Part shown: positions 24,384-32,124 of the stretch, in pieces
How the letters are laid out: every line of letters begins with the position of its first letter
Position numbering within the stretch: position 1 is the stretch's first letter
Assembly (NCBI RefSeq): GCF_027158205.1
Contig: NZ_JAPVLU010000018.1
Location: 1 to 64,000, forward strand
Source of the DNA: Streptomyces sp. H39-S7
GTDB taxonomy: Bacteria > Actinomycetota > Actinomycetes > Streptomycetales > Streptomycetaceae
Reading direction: 5' to 3'
Length of the DNA stretch: 64,000 nt
Translations under genes and position numbers: made by a program
The notes under the pieces: model-generated
Told to the model about the DNA's origin: nothing
Database searches by the model: none
The model's input: only the letters and a program-made list of their open reading frames with translations

Positions 24384-25393
24384 CCGACACCGCATCCCCG
24401 AACTCCGACTGGACCGGCCGCACCGTCCTGGTGACCGGCGCCGAGGGCTTCATCGGCAGCACCCTGACCGACCTCCTGGTCGAGCGCGGCGCGAACGTCC
24501 GCGCCCTGGTGCACTACAAGCCGTACGGCGAACGCGGCCACCTCGCCCGCTACCTGCGGCCGGGCAGCCCCGTCGAGATGCTCGCGGGCGACGTGCGCGA
24601 CGCGGGCCGCGTCATGGACGCCGTCGACGGCTGCGACACCGTCTTCCACCTCGCGGCCCTGATCGGCATCCCGTACAGCTACCAGGCCCCCGAGGCCTAC
24701 GTGCAGACGAACGTGGCCGGCACGCAGAACGTGGCGGGCGCCTGCCTGCGCCACGGGGTGCGGCGCCTCGTCCACACCTCCACCAGCGAGGTCTACGGCA
24801 GCGCGCTCACCGTGCCGATCAGCGAGAGCCACCCGCTGCAGCCGCAGTCCCCGTACTCCGCCTCGAAGATCGGCGCGGACATGACGGCGCTGTCGTACTT
24901 CCACTCCTTCGAGCTGCCGGTCACCGTCGTCCGGCCCTTCAACACCTACGGCCCCCGGCAGTCCGCGCGCGCCGTCATCCCGGCGATCCTGGCCCAACTG
25001 CACTCCGGCGCCCGCGAGATCCGCCTGGGATCCCTCACCCCGACCCGCGACTTCACCTACGCCACCGACACCGCCGCCGGCTTCCTGGCACTGGCCGGCT
25101 GCGACCGGGCCCTCGGCGAGGTGGTCAACCTCGGCACCGGCCGCGAGGTCTCCATCGGCGACCTCGCCCGCTCCCTGATCGCCGCCTCCGGCCGCGAAGC
25201 CGAGATCGTCACCGACCCCACCCGCCTCCGCCCGTCGGGCAGCGAGGTCAACCGACTACTTTCGGACAATTCTCGCGCGCGCGAATGGGCGGGCTGGGAG
25301 CCGCAGGTCTCCCTGGAGGAGGGCCTGCGCCACACCTCGGACTGGATAGCGGAGAACCTGCACCTCTTCGCACCGGACCGCTACCAGGTGTGA
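24380..25393 (+). CDS. LegB-like NAD-dependent sugar-nucleotide 4,6-dehydratase
   Basis: 337-residue extended SDR. Rossmann motif VTGAEGFIGSTL (about 19-30), catalytic Ser in HTSTSEVYG, YxxxK in SPYSASKIGAD, then the family signatures PFNTYGPRQSARAVIP and TPTRDFTYATDTAAGF. These fit the LegB/GDP-mannose-dehydratase-like group that makes 4-keto-6-deoxy sugars from UDP-GlcNAc or similar. It is translationally coupled to the MurG-like transferase, so a modified amino sugar may be built and transferred by the pair. No aminotransferase or reductase lies beside it, so the product is unknown. Confidence 0.82.
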   Translation: MTDTASPNSDWTGRTVLVTGAEGFIGSTLTDLLVERGANVRALVHYKPYGERGHLARYLRPGSPVEMLAGDVRDAGRVMDAVDGCDTVFHLAALIGIPYSYQAPEAYVQTNVAGTQNVAGACLRHGVRRLVHTSTSEVYGSALTVPISESHPLQPQSPYSASKIGADMTALSYFHSFELPVTVVRPFNTYGPRQSARAVIPAILAQLHSGAREIRLGSLTPTRDFTYATDTAAGFLALAGCDRALGEVVNLGTGREVSIGDLARSLIAASGREAEIVTDPTRLRPSGSEVNRLLSDNSRAREWAGWEPQVSLEEGLRHTSDWIAENLHLFAPDRYQV

Positions 25394-25405
25394 GCGGCGG
25401 CCCGG

Positions 25406-26047
25406 TCAGCGGATGGCGGCCAGGCCGCCCAGCAGCAGCGTCGTGAAGGTCCGGGCCCAGGTGGGGTCCACGGGTTCGCCGCTGACCAGGGTGCGGTGGA
25501 CGACCGCGCCGGCGATGACGTCGAAGATGAGGTCGATCTGGGTGGTGGCGTCCGTGCCGGCGGGGTCCTGGGGCTCGTCCGGGGGGAGTTCGCCGCGCTC
25601 CTGGGCGCGGCGGCGGCCGAGGACCACCAGGCGCTTCTGGCGGTCCACGATGGCCTCGCGGATGCGCTGCCGCAGCGCGTCGTCGGAGGTGGACTCGGCG
25701 ACGACGGCCATCAGGGCCGTCCTGGCCTCGGGGAGCGCCAGCAGGGCCGCGAACTGCAGCACCACGTCCTCGATGTCCGCCTGGAGGCTTCCCCGGTCGG
25801 GCAGTTCCAGTTCGTCGAAGAGCACCGCCACCGCGTCGACGACCAGCTCGTTCTTGCCCGCCCAGCGGCGGTAGAGCGTGGTCTTGGCGACGCCGGCCCG
25901 GGTGGCGACGTCGCCCATCGTCAGCTTGCCCCAGCCCAGTTCGACCAGGGCGGCCCTGGTGGCCTCCAGGATCGCGTGGTCGGCGTCGGCGCTGCGGGGG
26001 CGGCCGGTCTTCTTCGCGGAAGTGCCGTTGTGCATGGCTGGGACCAT
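25406..26047 (-). CDS. TetR/AcrR family regulator
   Basis: 213-residue TetR protein. DNA-binding domain: ILEATRAALVELGWGKLTMG, DVATRAGVAKTTLYRRWAGK, preceded by the basic KKTGRPRSAD; the C-terminal ligand domain is helical. Start uncertain: ATG 26047 or ATG 26035 (MHNGTSAKKTGRP); neither has a Shine-Dalgarno sequence, and a -10-like TATGGT near 26049-26044 would suit leaderless use of 26035. It is convergent with the LegB-like gene (12-bp gap) and divergent from the thioredoxin-TPR gene. The 17-bp palindrome at 26145-26161 is its likely operator. Confidence 0.88.
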   Translation of the reverse strand: MVPAMHNGTSAKKTGRPRSADADHAILEATRAALVELGWGKLTMGDVATRAGVAKTTLYRRWAGKNELVVDAVAVLFDELELPDRGSLQADIEDVVLQFAALLALPEARTALMAVVAESTSDDALRQRIREAIVDRQKRLVVLGRRRAQERGELPPDEPQDPAGTDATTQIDLIFDVIAGAVVHRTLVSGEPVDPTWARTFTTLLLGGLAAIR

Positions 26048-26082
26048 ACCGGTCAGTACGTGGAGGGGCCCGCGGCCGCACC

Positions 26083-26096
26083 GTGACCGGGATCAC
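26083..26096. promoter_or_regulatory. CRP-like half-site pair upstream of thioredoxin-TPR gene
   Basis: GTGACCGGGATCAC has GTGA and TCAC arms with a 6-bp spacer, the same layout as the sites at 8264-8283 and 42171-42186. It lies between divergent tetR and thioredoxin-like genes. Confidence 0.35.
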
Positions 26097-26144
26097 GTCG
26101 TCTCACGGGGTTGGCGCTTGCCGCGATTGGACATCCAGCAGTTA

Positions 26145-26161
26145 CGCTACGACTCGTAGCG
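26145..26161. promoter_or_regulatory. 17-bp perfect palindrome, candidate TetR operator
   Basis: CGCTACGA (26145-26152), central C, TCGTAGCG (26154-26161): perfect odd palindrome of 8+1+8. It is 148 bp upstream of the thioredoxin-TPR start and about 100 bp upstream of tetR, a usual position for a TetR site. Confidence 0.6.
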
Positions 26162-26308
26162 AAAGAGCGATGACCACTGGCGCAGGTGGGGACCCACGCC
26201 GAGAAGGACACTCTTGAACAGCGGTGCGCGCTCCCGGCTGTCCGCGAACCAGCGGAGCGGCCGGGGGCCGTTCACACTTTTTTACGACGAGGGGGGAGGA
26301 TTGACCTC

Positions 26309-27277
26309 ATGCAGCCACGGAACATGTCCATGAGCGGTGTGGTCGACCTCGCCGCACTGAAGGCGGCCGGTGAGGCCAAGACGAAGGCCGAGCAGGCCAG
26401 GGCGCAACGGCAGGACGCCGGCGCCCCCGCCCCTTCCGCCGCCACCCCGCTCGTCATCGATGTCACCGAGGAGACTTTCGAGAGCGCGGTACTGCAGCGC
26501 TCCTCCGAGGTCCCGGTCGTCATCAGCTTCTGGGCCGAACAGGCCGAGCAGAGCAAGCAGCTCAACGCGACGCTGGAGCGACTGGTCGGCGAGTACGCCG
26601 GCCGGCTCCTGCTCGCCCGCGCCGACGTCTACGCCAACCAGCTGCTGTTCCAGCAGTTCGGCGCCCAGGGCGTGCCGGCCGTCTTCGCGGTACTCGCCGG
26701 TCAGGCGATGCCGCTCTTCCAGGGCGCGGCCGCCGACGACCAGATCCGCGAGGTGCTGGACCAGCTGATCGCCGTCGGCGAGCAGCGCTTCGGCATCGTC
26801 GGCACTCCCGTCGAGGCGGGCGCGGCTCCGGCCGCCGCCCCCGAGCCCCGGCCCGCCACTCCGCAGGAGCTGGCACTGTCCGCCGCGCACGACGCGCTGG
26901 ACGCGGGCGATCTGGGCGGCGCCGTCCAGGCGTACCGGAACGTGCTGGCGACCGAGCCGGCCAACGCCGAGGCCAAGCTCGGCCTGGCCCAGGCCGAGCT
27001 GCTGCAGCGGGTGCAGGACGCCGACCAGCAGGCGGTCCGCAAGGCCGCCGCCGACAACCCCGCCGATGTGCCGGCCCAGCTGGCCGCGGCGGATCTCGAC
27101 CTCGTCGGCGGACATGTCGAGGACGCCTTCGGGCGGCTCGTGGACACGGTGCGGCGTACGGCGGGTGACGACCGGGACGCGGCACGGCTGCGTCTCCTGG
27201 AACTCTTCGACGTGATCGGCACCGACGATCCCCGCGTGGTGACAGCGCGTGCAGCACTGGCTCGCGTGCTGTTCTGA
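26309..27277 (+). CDS. thioredoxin-fold protein without CxxC, with TPR tail (YbbN/CnoX-like)
   Basis: 322-residue protein. The thioredoxin fold (about residues 45-150) carries VVISFWAEQAEQSKQLNATL where active thioredoxins have W-C-x-x-C, so it is not a disulfide reductase; the cis-Pro region GVPAVFAVLAG is kept. Residues about 185-320 form TPR-like helices (ALDAGDLGGAVQAYRNVLAT, NAEAKLGLAQAELL). This is the E. coli YbbN (CnoX) layout, a holdase co-chaperone. ATG at 26309 follows GGAGGA by 8 nt. A hairpin follows the gene. Confidence 0.9.
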   Translation: MQPRNMSMSGVVDLAALKAAGEAKTKAEQARAQRQDAGAPAPSAATPLVIDVTEETFESAVLQRSSEVPVVISFWAEQAEQSKQLNATLERLVGEYAGRLLLARADVYANQLLFQQFGAQGVPAVFAVLAGQAMPLFQGAAADDQIREVLDQLIAVGEQRFGIVGTPVEAGAAPAAAPEPRPATPQELALSAAHDALDAGDLGGAVQAYRNVLATEPANAEAKLGLAQAELLQRVQDADQQAVRKAAADNPADVPAQLAAADLDLVGGHVEDAFGRLVDTVRRTAGDDRDAARLRLLELFDVIGTDDPRVVTARAALARVLF

Positions 27278-27299
27278 CCGCGGCTGATTCCGTGATTCG

Positions 27300-27338
27300 G
27301 CGACCGCACTTTACGCAATCGTGATGAAGTGCGGTCGC
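27300..27338 (+). terminator. terminator after thioredoxin-TPR gene
   Basis: GCGACCGCACTT (27300-27311) pairs perfectly with AAGTGCGGTCGC (27327-27338) over 12 bp with a 15-nt loop, 23 bp after the stop. Confidence 0.75.
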
Positions 27339-27467
27339 TGTCACGTCGGGTGAAAGATCGACACCCTTTCGTACGGCAATCTTCTCCTTTGTCGGACATT
27401 CACGCCCTCGACGTAACTACCGAGCGTCATATCGCGACGTTCGATGATCGCGCTCTCGTCATGCTTC

Positions 27468-27485
27468 CGTTACTCGCTAGTAACG
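27468..27485. promoter_or_regulatory. inverted repeat CGTTACT/AGTAACG
   Basis: CGTTACT (27468-27474) and AGTAACG (27479-27485) are perfect arms around CGCT, an operator-sized symmetric site about 400 bp upstream of the DUF6230 gene. It resembles TetR-type operators; the regulator is unknown. Confidence 0.45.
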
Positions 27486-27571
27486 AGACCTCTTGTGCAG
27501 CGGCTGGGAATGGACCACCATCGGCCAAGCTCGGTCCTGTACCCCCGACCATCCGACAGCCAGTCGGCACG

Positions 27572-27611
27572 GCTGGGGGCGACCCTCGGCGGAAGCCGGG
27601 GGAGGGTCCCC
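27572..27611 (+). repeat. dispersed G-rich repeat, copy C
   Basis: CTGGGGGCGACCCTCGGCGG followed by AAGC and a CGGGGGAGGGTCC block; aligns position by position with copies at 3321-3356 (minus strand) and 4413-4449. Confidence 0.6.
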
Positions 27612-27883
27612 ACCGAGTGGAAGCGCACGGCGAACCTGTCGGCGCTTCCGGACAGGGGGGTCTCTGCCCACCCAGCAGGGCCTGTCCAGCAGGTTGCGCG
27701 AGAGCGTGGCCAGTGGTTGTCGCTCGGGGGTGATCGCTGATGAATCGGACTGTGCCGTCCGCATACCCGCGGACCGGCCTTCGGTGACGGCGCTCCCTTT
27801 CCCGAGGACGTAGCTCTTCTCCCCATCCCGGCCCCGGATCTCCATATCCGGCCGGATGTGTACGTCCGATCAGGAGGAAAGTC

Positions 27884-28537
27884 ATGGAGTCGGTCGTTAG
27901 AGGCGGCACCAAGTGGAAGCGGTTCGCCGTAGTCATGGTGCCGAGCGTTGCTGCCACGGCAGTGATCGGCATGGCGCTCGCCCAGGGCGCGCTCGCGGCG
28001 TCGTTCGCGGTGTCCGGCCAGAGTTTCAAGGTCTCCGCCGAGCGGCTCGACGGTGAGGGCTTCGTTCAGTACGGCGGTCTTGACGCCCACTCCGGCGGGG
28101 GTGCCCCTGAGGCGGTCGCCGTCTCGGGCTTCAAGAAGGCCTACATCACCAAGATGTGCCAGTCCGTCGTCGTTCCCGTCCCCGGCTTCGGCAGCGTCTC
28201 GCTGAACCTGAACGCGGGCATGAAGGGCGACCAGGGCGCCAACAAGGATCAGCGTGTCGAGGCCGACAACCTCTACATCGACCTGAACCAGCTCGACGCC
28301 GACGCTGTCTTCGAGGACATCAACATCGGTGTCGCGGCGGGGTCGACGAACAAGGCGCAGGGTCCGGCGCAGACGTCCGGCCAGGGCGCTCCCGCCCTGC
28401 CGAACAGCTTCGCGCAGGAGGCCCGCAAGGCCACCCTGACCGACGTGAAGCAGACCGCCTGGGCGACCAGCGCGGGCACCTTCAAGCTCAAGGGCCTCAG
28501 CATGTCGGTCAAGCCCGGCGTGCACGAGTGCTACTAG
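27884..28537 (+). CDS. DUF6230 family secreted or membrane-anchored protein
   Basis: 217-residue protein with a hydrophobic N-terminal segment (about 14-38, VVMVPSVAATAVIGMALAQG) ending in GALAASF, consistent with a signal peptide or anchor. The exported domain is beta-rich with SGQSFKVSAERLDG, CQSVVVPVPGFGSVSLNL and two Cys (in MCQS and at the C-terminal HECY) that could form a disulfide. ATG at 27884 follows AGGAGGAAA. It heads a three-gene set with DUF6114 and a Pro/Thr-rich secreted protein that is conserved in actinobacteria as a group; biochemical role unknown. Confidence 0.85.
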   Translation: MESVVRGGTKWKRFAVVMVPSVAATAVIGMALAQGALAASFAVSGQSFKVSAERLDGEGFVQYGGLDAHSGGGAPEAVAVSGFKKAYITKMCQSVVVPVPGFGSVSLNLNAGMKGDQGANKDQRVEADNLYIDLNQLDADAVFEDINIGVAAGSTNKAQGPAQTSGQGAPALPNSFAQEARKATLTDVKQTAWATSAGTFKLKGLSMSVKPGVHECY

Positions 28538-28628
28538 GCACTTGAAAGACCGGGTGCGGGGCCTTGCGCCCCGCACCCGGCTCCCCTCCAACTTTCTTGC
28601 GCAAAAGCCAGTCCCAGGGAGCTGTTCC

Positions 28629-29195
28629 ATGAGTGCCGAGTCGCCAGGGCTGCGTCATCACCAACCGAATGCCTTTCACACCGCCCACACGCGGTTCCGC
28701 AACTGGCGGTGGCAGCGACCGTTCTGGGCGGGCCTGCTGACCCTCCTGGGTGGTATCCCCATCGCGTACTTCCCGTACGCGAACATGACCCTCGGGCAGC
28801 TCACCGTACGGATGTCCACGACGACCGGCTCCAGTTCACTGGTCATCGGCATCCTGTTGATGGTGCTCGGTCTGACGTTGTGGTTCCAGCCGCTCGTCCG
28901 CGTCTTCGCGGGAGTGGCCGCGATCCTGCTGGCACTGGTGTCCATCCCGGTGTCCAACTTCGGCGGATTCCTGATCGGCTTCCTGCTGGCCCTGATGGGC
29001 GGAGCGCTCGCTGTCGCCTGGGCCCCCGGTGTCCCGGCGAAGGCCGAGAAGGCCGAGCCGGCCGCGTCGGCCGAGCTGCCCGACGGTGGCGCCGCGGTAC
29101 CGCAGCAGTCCTACGCACCACAGACGGAGCAGCACGCGGCGTCGACGGGCACTGGCACGGACGACGAGACGACCAACAACCATAGGAGGGCGTAG
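28629..29195 (+). CDS. DUF6114 membrane protein
   Basis: 188-residue protein with four hydrophobic helices (about residues 33-52, 70-88, 92-108 and 112-132) after RFRNWRWQRPFWAGLLTLLG, and an acidic, disordered C-terminal tail of about 50 residues. ATG at 28629 has AGGGAG 7 nt upstream; the frame is open further 5' but without support. Its TAG stop overlaps the next GTG by one base. With the DUF6230 protein and the following secreted protein it probably forms one membrane-associated unit. Confidence 0.85.
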   Translation: MSAESPGLRHHQPNAFHTAHTRFRNWRWQRPFWAGLLTLLGGIPIAYFPYANMTLGQLTVRMSTTTGSSSLVIGILLMVLGLTLWFQPLVRVFAGVAAILLALVSIPVSNFGGFLIGFLLALMGGALAVAWAPGVPAKAEKAEPAASAELPDGGAAVPQQSYAPQTEQHAASTGTGTDDETTNNHRRA

Positions 29196-30481
29196 TGCGG
29201 GGTGACGAGGCTCTGCCGGCCCACGGCGACGGACCCCGTACCAGATTGGTGCCGCGCCACGCCGCACCGAAGAAGTCGCTCTTCACCAAGCTCCACATGC
29301 CCGCGGGCAAGGCGATAGCCATCGCCGCGATGCCCACAGCGGTACTGATGGGCATGGGCATAACACCGCATCTCGCGCTCGCCGACGAGATGCCGAAGAA
29401 CCCGTACGCTCCCGGCCCGTGTGTCACGCAGTCCGACACGCCCGCCCCGGACGCCACCACCACGAAGCCGAGCACGAAGCCCTCCGCGTCGGAGAGCGCC
29501 GCGCCGAGCACCAAGCCCACGTCCTCGCCCAGCCCGTCGGCGAGCACGGCCGATCCGCAGGCCGCCGCCAAGGCGCTGCCGAAGACCGTCGTGCCCACGA
29601 CCGTGCCGAAGAGCGAGGCCGCCGCGCCGAGCACCGCCCCGCAGGCGACGCCGAGCCCGACGAAGTCCATCAACCCGTGGGACCCGCTGGGTGTCGGTGA
29701 CGCCATCAAGGACGTCCTCGGTCTGAACAAGCCCGCCACCCCGACGACGGCGCCCACCACCGCGCCGACGACGGCGGCGCCGACGACCGCGCCCACCACG
29801 GCGCCGACGAAGGCACCGAGCACGAGCCCCGCCAAGGTCCCGGCGGCGAAGTCGTCGTCCCCGGCCGCCCTGACCGAGAAGTCGGCCAAGGCCCTGGAGG
29901 ACGCGGCCGACAAGGCGGCGGCCGCCGAGAAGTCCGCCACCGCCACCGCCACGCCGTCGGCGTCGGCGAGCGCCGCGGACGGCAAGACGCCATTCCCGTG
30001 CCCGACGCACGACGCCAAGGCACTGGCCGACGCCTCGTACGAGAAGACCCCCGCGCCGCTGCCGGACCAGCCCTGGTTCCTGGAATCCAGCATGCTGACG
30101 CTCAAGGGCCTGGACTACAAGGGCATCGTCGAGGTCAGGACGGCCGGCGGCGTGGTGAAGAAGGTCCTGAAGTTCACCGCGAGCTCGCTGGACATCCAGG
30201 ACCTGCACCAGATCGTCAGCGCGAACGGGCACGTCTACCACGTGCAGGGACCGGGCACGACGTCGACGATCCAGAACGGCACCGTGACGATGTACACCGA
30301 GGAGCTGAAGGGCAACCTCTTCGGTCTCATCCCGGTGACGTTCAGTCCCGACACGCCCCCGCCGATCAACGTCCCGCTGGCGGTCTTCACCAACGTCAAG
30401 ATCCGCCAGGCCGGCCAGTTCGGCGGCACCCTGCACATCAAGAACCTGCACCAGACGATCACGCAGGGTTCGTACCCGTAA
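29195..30481 (+). CDS. exported Pro/Thr-rich protein of the DUF6230/DUF6114 set
   Basis: 428 residues. A long N-terminal region (about 1-40) precedes a hydrophobic signal segment (AIAIAAMPTAVLMGMGI) with a likely cut near LALADEMP. Residues about 85-280 are low-complexity Thr/Pro/Ala/Lys/Ser linker (TTAPTTAPTT-type repeats), followed by a folded C-terminal domain of about 130 residues (LKGLDYKGIVEVRTAGGVV, NGHVYHVQGPGTTSTIQNG) with two Cys in PFPCP and GPCV. The linker suggests it spans or decorates the cell wall. Start is coupled (TAGTG) behind GGAGGG. Confidence 0.8.
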   Translation: MRGDEALPAHGDGPRTRLVPRHAAPKKSLFTKLHMPAGKAIAIAAMPTAVLMGMGITPHLALADEMPKNPYAPGPCVTQSDTPAPDATTTKPSTKPSASESAAPSTKPTSSPSPSASTADPQAAAKALPKTVVPTTVPKSEAAAPSTAPQATPSPTKSINPWDPLGVGDAIKDVLGLNKPATPTTAPTTAPTTAAPTTAPTTAPTKAPSTSPAKVPAAKSSSPAALTEKSAKALEDAADKAAAAEKSATATATPSASASAADGKTPFPCPTHDAKALADASYEKTPAPLPDQPWFLESSMLTLKGLDYKGIVEVRTAGGVVKKVLKFTASSLDIQDLHQIVSANGHVYHVQGPGTTSTIQNGTVTMYTEELKGNLFGLIPVTFSPDTPPPINVPLAVFTNVKIRQAGQFGGTLHIKNLHQTITQGSYP

Positions 30482-30506
30482 AGACCCGTCCGGGAGCCGC
30501 ACAAAA

Positions 30507-30545
30507 GCCGAGGGCGCCGACCCCACTGGGGTCGGCGCCCTCGGC
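30507..30545. terminator. strong bidirectional terminator
   Basis: GCCGAGGGCGCCGACCCC (30507-30524) pairs perfectly with its complement at 30528-30545: 18-bp stem, 3-nt loop, AAAA immediately 5'. It separates the DUF6230 set from convergent pyk. Confidence 0.92.
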
Positions 30546-30626
30546 GCGTCCGGTACCGCTCACGCCCCCGGCCGCGACGCCATGTGCGATGGCGTCGTGG
30601 GCCGGGTGGGGCAGGCCGGCCGGTGA

Positions 30627-32057
30627 CTACTTGCTGAGATCGTCGCCCAGGTGGTGCACCCGGACCATGTTGGTGTTGCCGGGGACGCCGGGGGGCGAAC
30701 CGGCGGTGATGATCACGGTGTCACCCGCGTTGTACTCCTTGAGCTTGAGCATCTCCGTGTCGACGACCTCGACCATGGCGTCGGTGTTGTCGACGTACGG
30801 GACCACGTACGTCTCGACGCCCCAGGTCAGCGCGAGCTGGTTGCGGGTCGAGGGGTCGGTGGTGAACGCCAGCACCGGGGCCGGGACGCGGTAGCGGGCC
30901 AGGCGGCGGGCGGTGTCGCCGGACTGGGTGAACGCGACCAGGGTCTTGGCATCCAGGAAGTCGGCCAGCTCGGCGGCGGCACGGGCCACGGCGCCGCCCT
31001 GGGTGCGGGGCTTCTTGCCCGGCGCGAGCGGCTGGAGACCGCGCTTGAGCAGCTCCTCCTCGGCGGCCTCGACGATGCGGGACATCGTCTTGACCGTGTC
31101 GATCGGGTACTTGCCCACGGAGGACTCGGCGGAGAGCATGACCGCGTCGGCGCCGTCGAGGATGGCGTTGGCGACGTCGGAGGCCTCGGCGCGGGTCGGG
31201 CGCGAGTTGGTGATCATCGACTCCATCATCTGGGTCGCGACGATCACCGGCTTGGCGTTGCGGCGGCAGAGCTCGATGAGCTGCTTCTGGACGACCGGCA
31301 CGCGCTCCAGCGGGTACTCCACGGCGAGGTCGCCACGGGCGACCATGACCGCGTCGAAGGCCATGACGACGGCCTCCATGTTCTCGACCGCCTGCGGCTT
31401 CTCCACCTTGGCGATGACGGGGACGCGGCGGCCCTCCTCGTCCATGACGCGGTGGACGTCCTTGACGTCCGAGGCGTCGCGGACGAACGACAGGGCGACC
31501 ATGTCGACGCCCATCGCGAGCGCGAAGCGCAGGTCCTCGATGTCCTTCTCGGACAGCGCCGGGACGTTCACGGCCGCGCCGGGAAGGTTGATGCCCTTGT
31601 GGTCGGAGATCACTCCGCCCTCGACGACGAGACAGCGCACGCGCGGTCCCTCGACCTCGATGACGCGCAGGGCGACGTTGCCGTCGTTGATCAGGATCGG
31701 GTCGCCCTTGCTGACATCGCCGGGCAGGCCCTTGTACGTGGTGCCGCAGATGGTCTTGTCGCCGGGTACGTCCTCGGCGGTGATGGTGAACTCGTCACCC
31801 GAGACCAGCTCGACGGGCCCGTCGGCGAACTTGGCCAGCCGGATCTTGGGGCCCTGCAGGTCGGCGAGGACGCCGATGGCACGGCCGGTCTCCTCGGCCA
31901 CCTTGCGCACCCGCTGGTAGCGCTCCTCGTGCTCGGCGTGTGTTCCGTGGCTGAAGTTGAAGCGGGCCACGTTCATGCCGGCCTCGGCCAGCGTCTTCAG
32001 CTGGTCGTAGGAGTCGACGGCGGGTCCCAGGGTGCAAACGATCTTTGCTCGGCGCAT
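30627..32057 (-). CDS. pyk: pyruvate kinase
   Basis: 476-residue pyruvate kinase converting phosphoenolpyruvate and ADP to pyruvate and ATP. Signatures: MRRAKIVCTLGPA at the start, NVARFNFSHGTHAEH, ADLQGPKIRLA, the catalytic-Lys segment VPVIAKVEKPQAVENM, metal-binding VARGDLAVEYP, and TRAEASDVANAILDGADAVM. The C-terminal allosteric domain is complete. There is no Shine-Dalgarno sequence; TAGGAT (32070-32065) lies 7 nt before the ATG, so the mRNA is probably leaderless. It is downstream of ackA on the same strand after 67 bp. Confidence 0.97.
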   Translation of the reverse strand: MRRAKIVCTLGPAVDSYDQLKTLAEAGMNVARFNFSHGTHAEHEERYQRVRKVAEETGRAIGVLADLQGPKIRLAKFADGPVELVSGDEFTITAEDVPGDKTICGTTYKGLPGDVSKGDPILINDGNVALRVIEVEGPRVRCLVVEGGVISDHKGINLPGAAVNVPALSEKDIEDLRFALAMGVDMVALSFVRDASDVKDVHRVMDEEGRRVPVIAKVEKPQAVENMEAVVMAFDAVMVARGDLAVEYPLERVPVVQKQLIELCRRNAKPVIVATQMMESMITNSRPTRAEASDVANAILDGADAVMLSAESSVGKYPIDTVKTMSRIVEAAEEELLKRGLQPLAPGKKPRTQGGAVARAAAELADFLDAKTLVAFTQSGDTARRLARYRVPAPVLAFTTDPSTRNQLALTWGVETYVVPYVDNTDAMVEVVDTEMLKLKEYNAGDTVIITAGSPPGVPGNTNMVRVHHLGDDLSK

Positions 32058-32124
32058 GGGCGCAATCCTATCGGGTTTGTTCCGCTCCGGAATATTCCTG
32101 GGGCGTCATGGGTATGAAGCGTGG

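Larger units (their letters stand above)
27278..27883. other. 606-bp intergenic region with repeats
   Basis: No convincing gene is present: the short ORFs lack ribosome-binding sites and third-position GC bias. The region holds the terminator at 27300-27338, an inverted repeat CGTTACT-CGCT-AGTAACG at 27468-27485, and a copy of the dispersed G-rich repeat at 27572-27611. The final part presumably contains the promoter and a long leader of the DUF6230 gene. Confidence 0.6.

Noticed and set aside
27278..27883. Small genes or a small RNA in the 606-bp gap
   Set aside because: Short ORFs there have no ribosome-binding sites or codon bias, and no clear promoter-hairpin pair defines an RNA gene.
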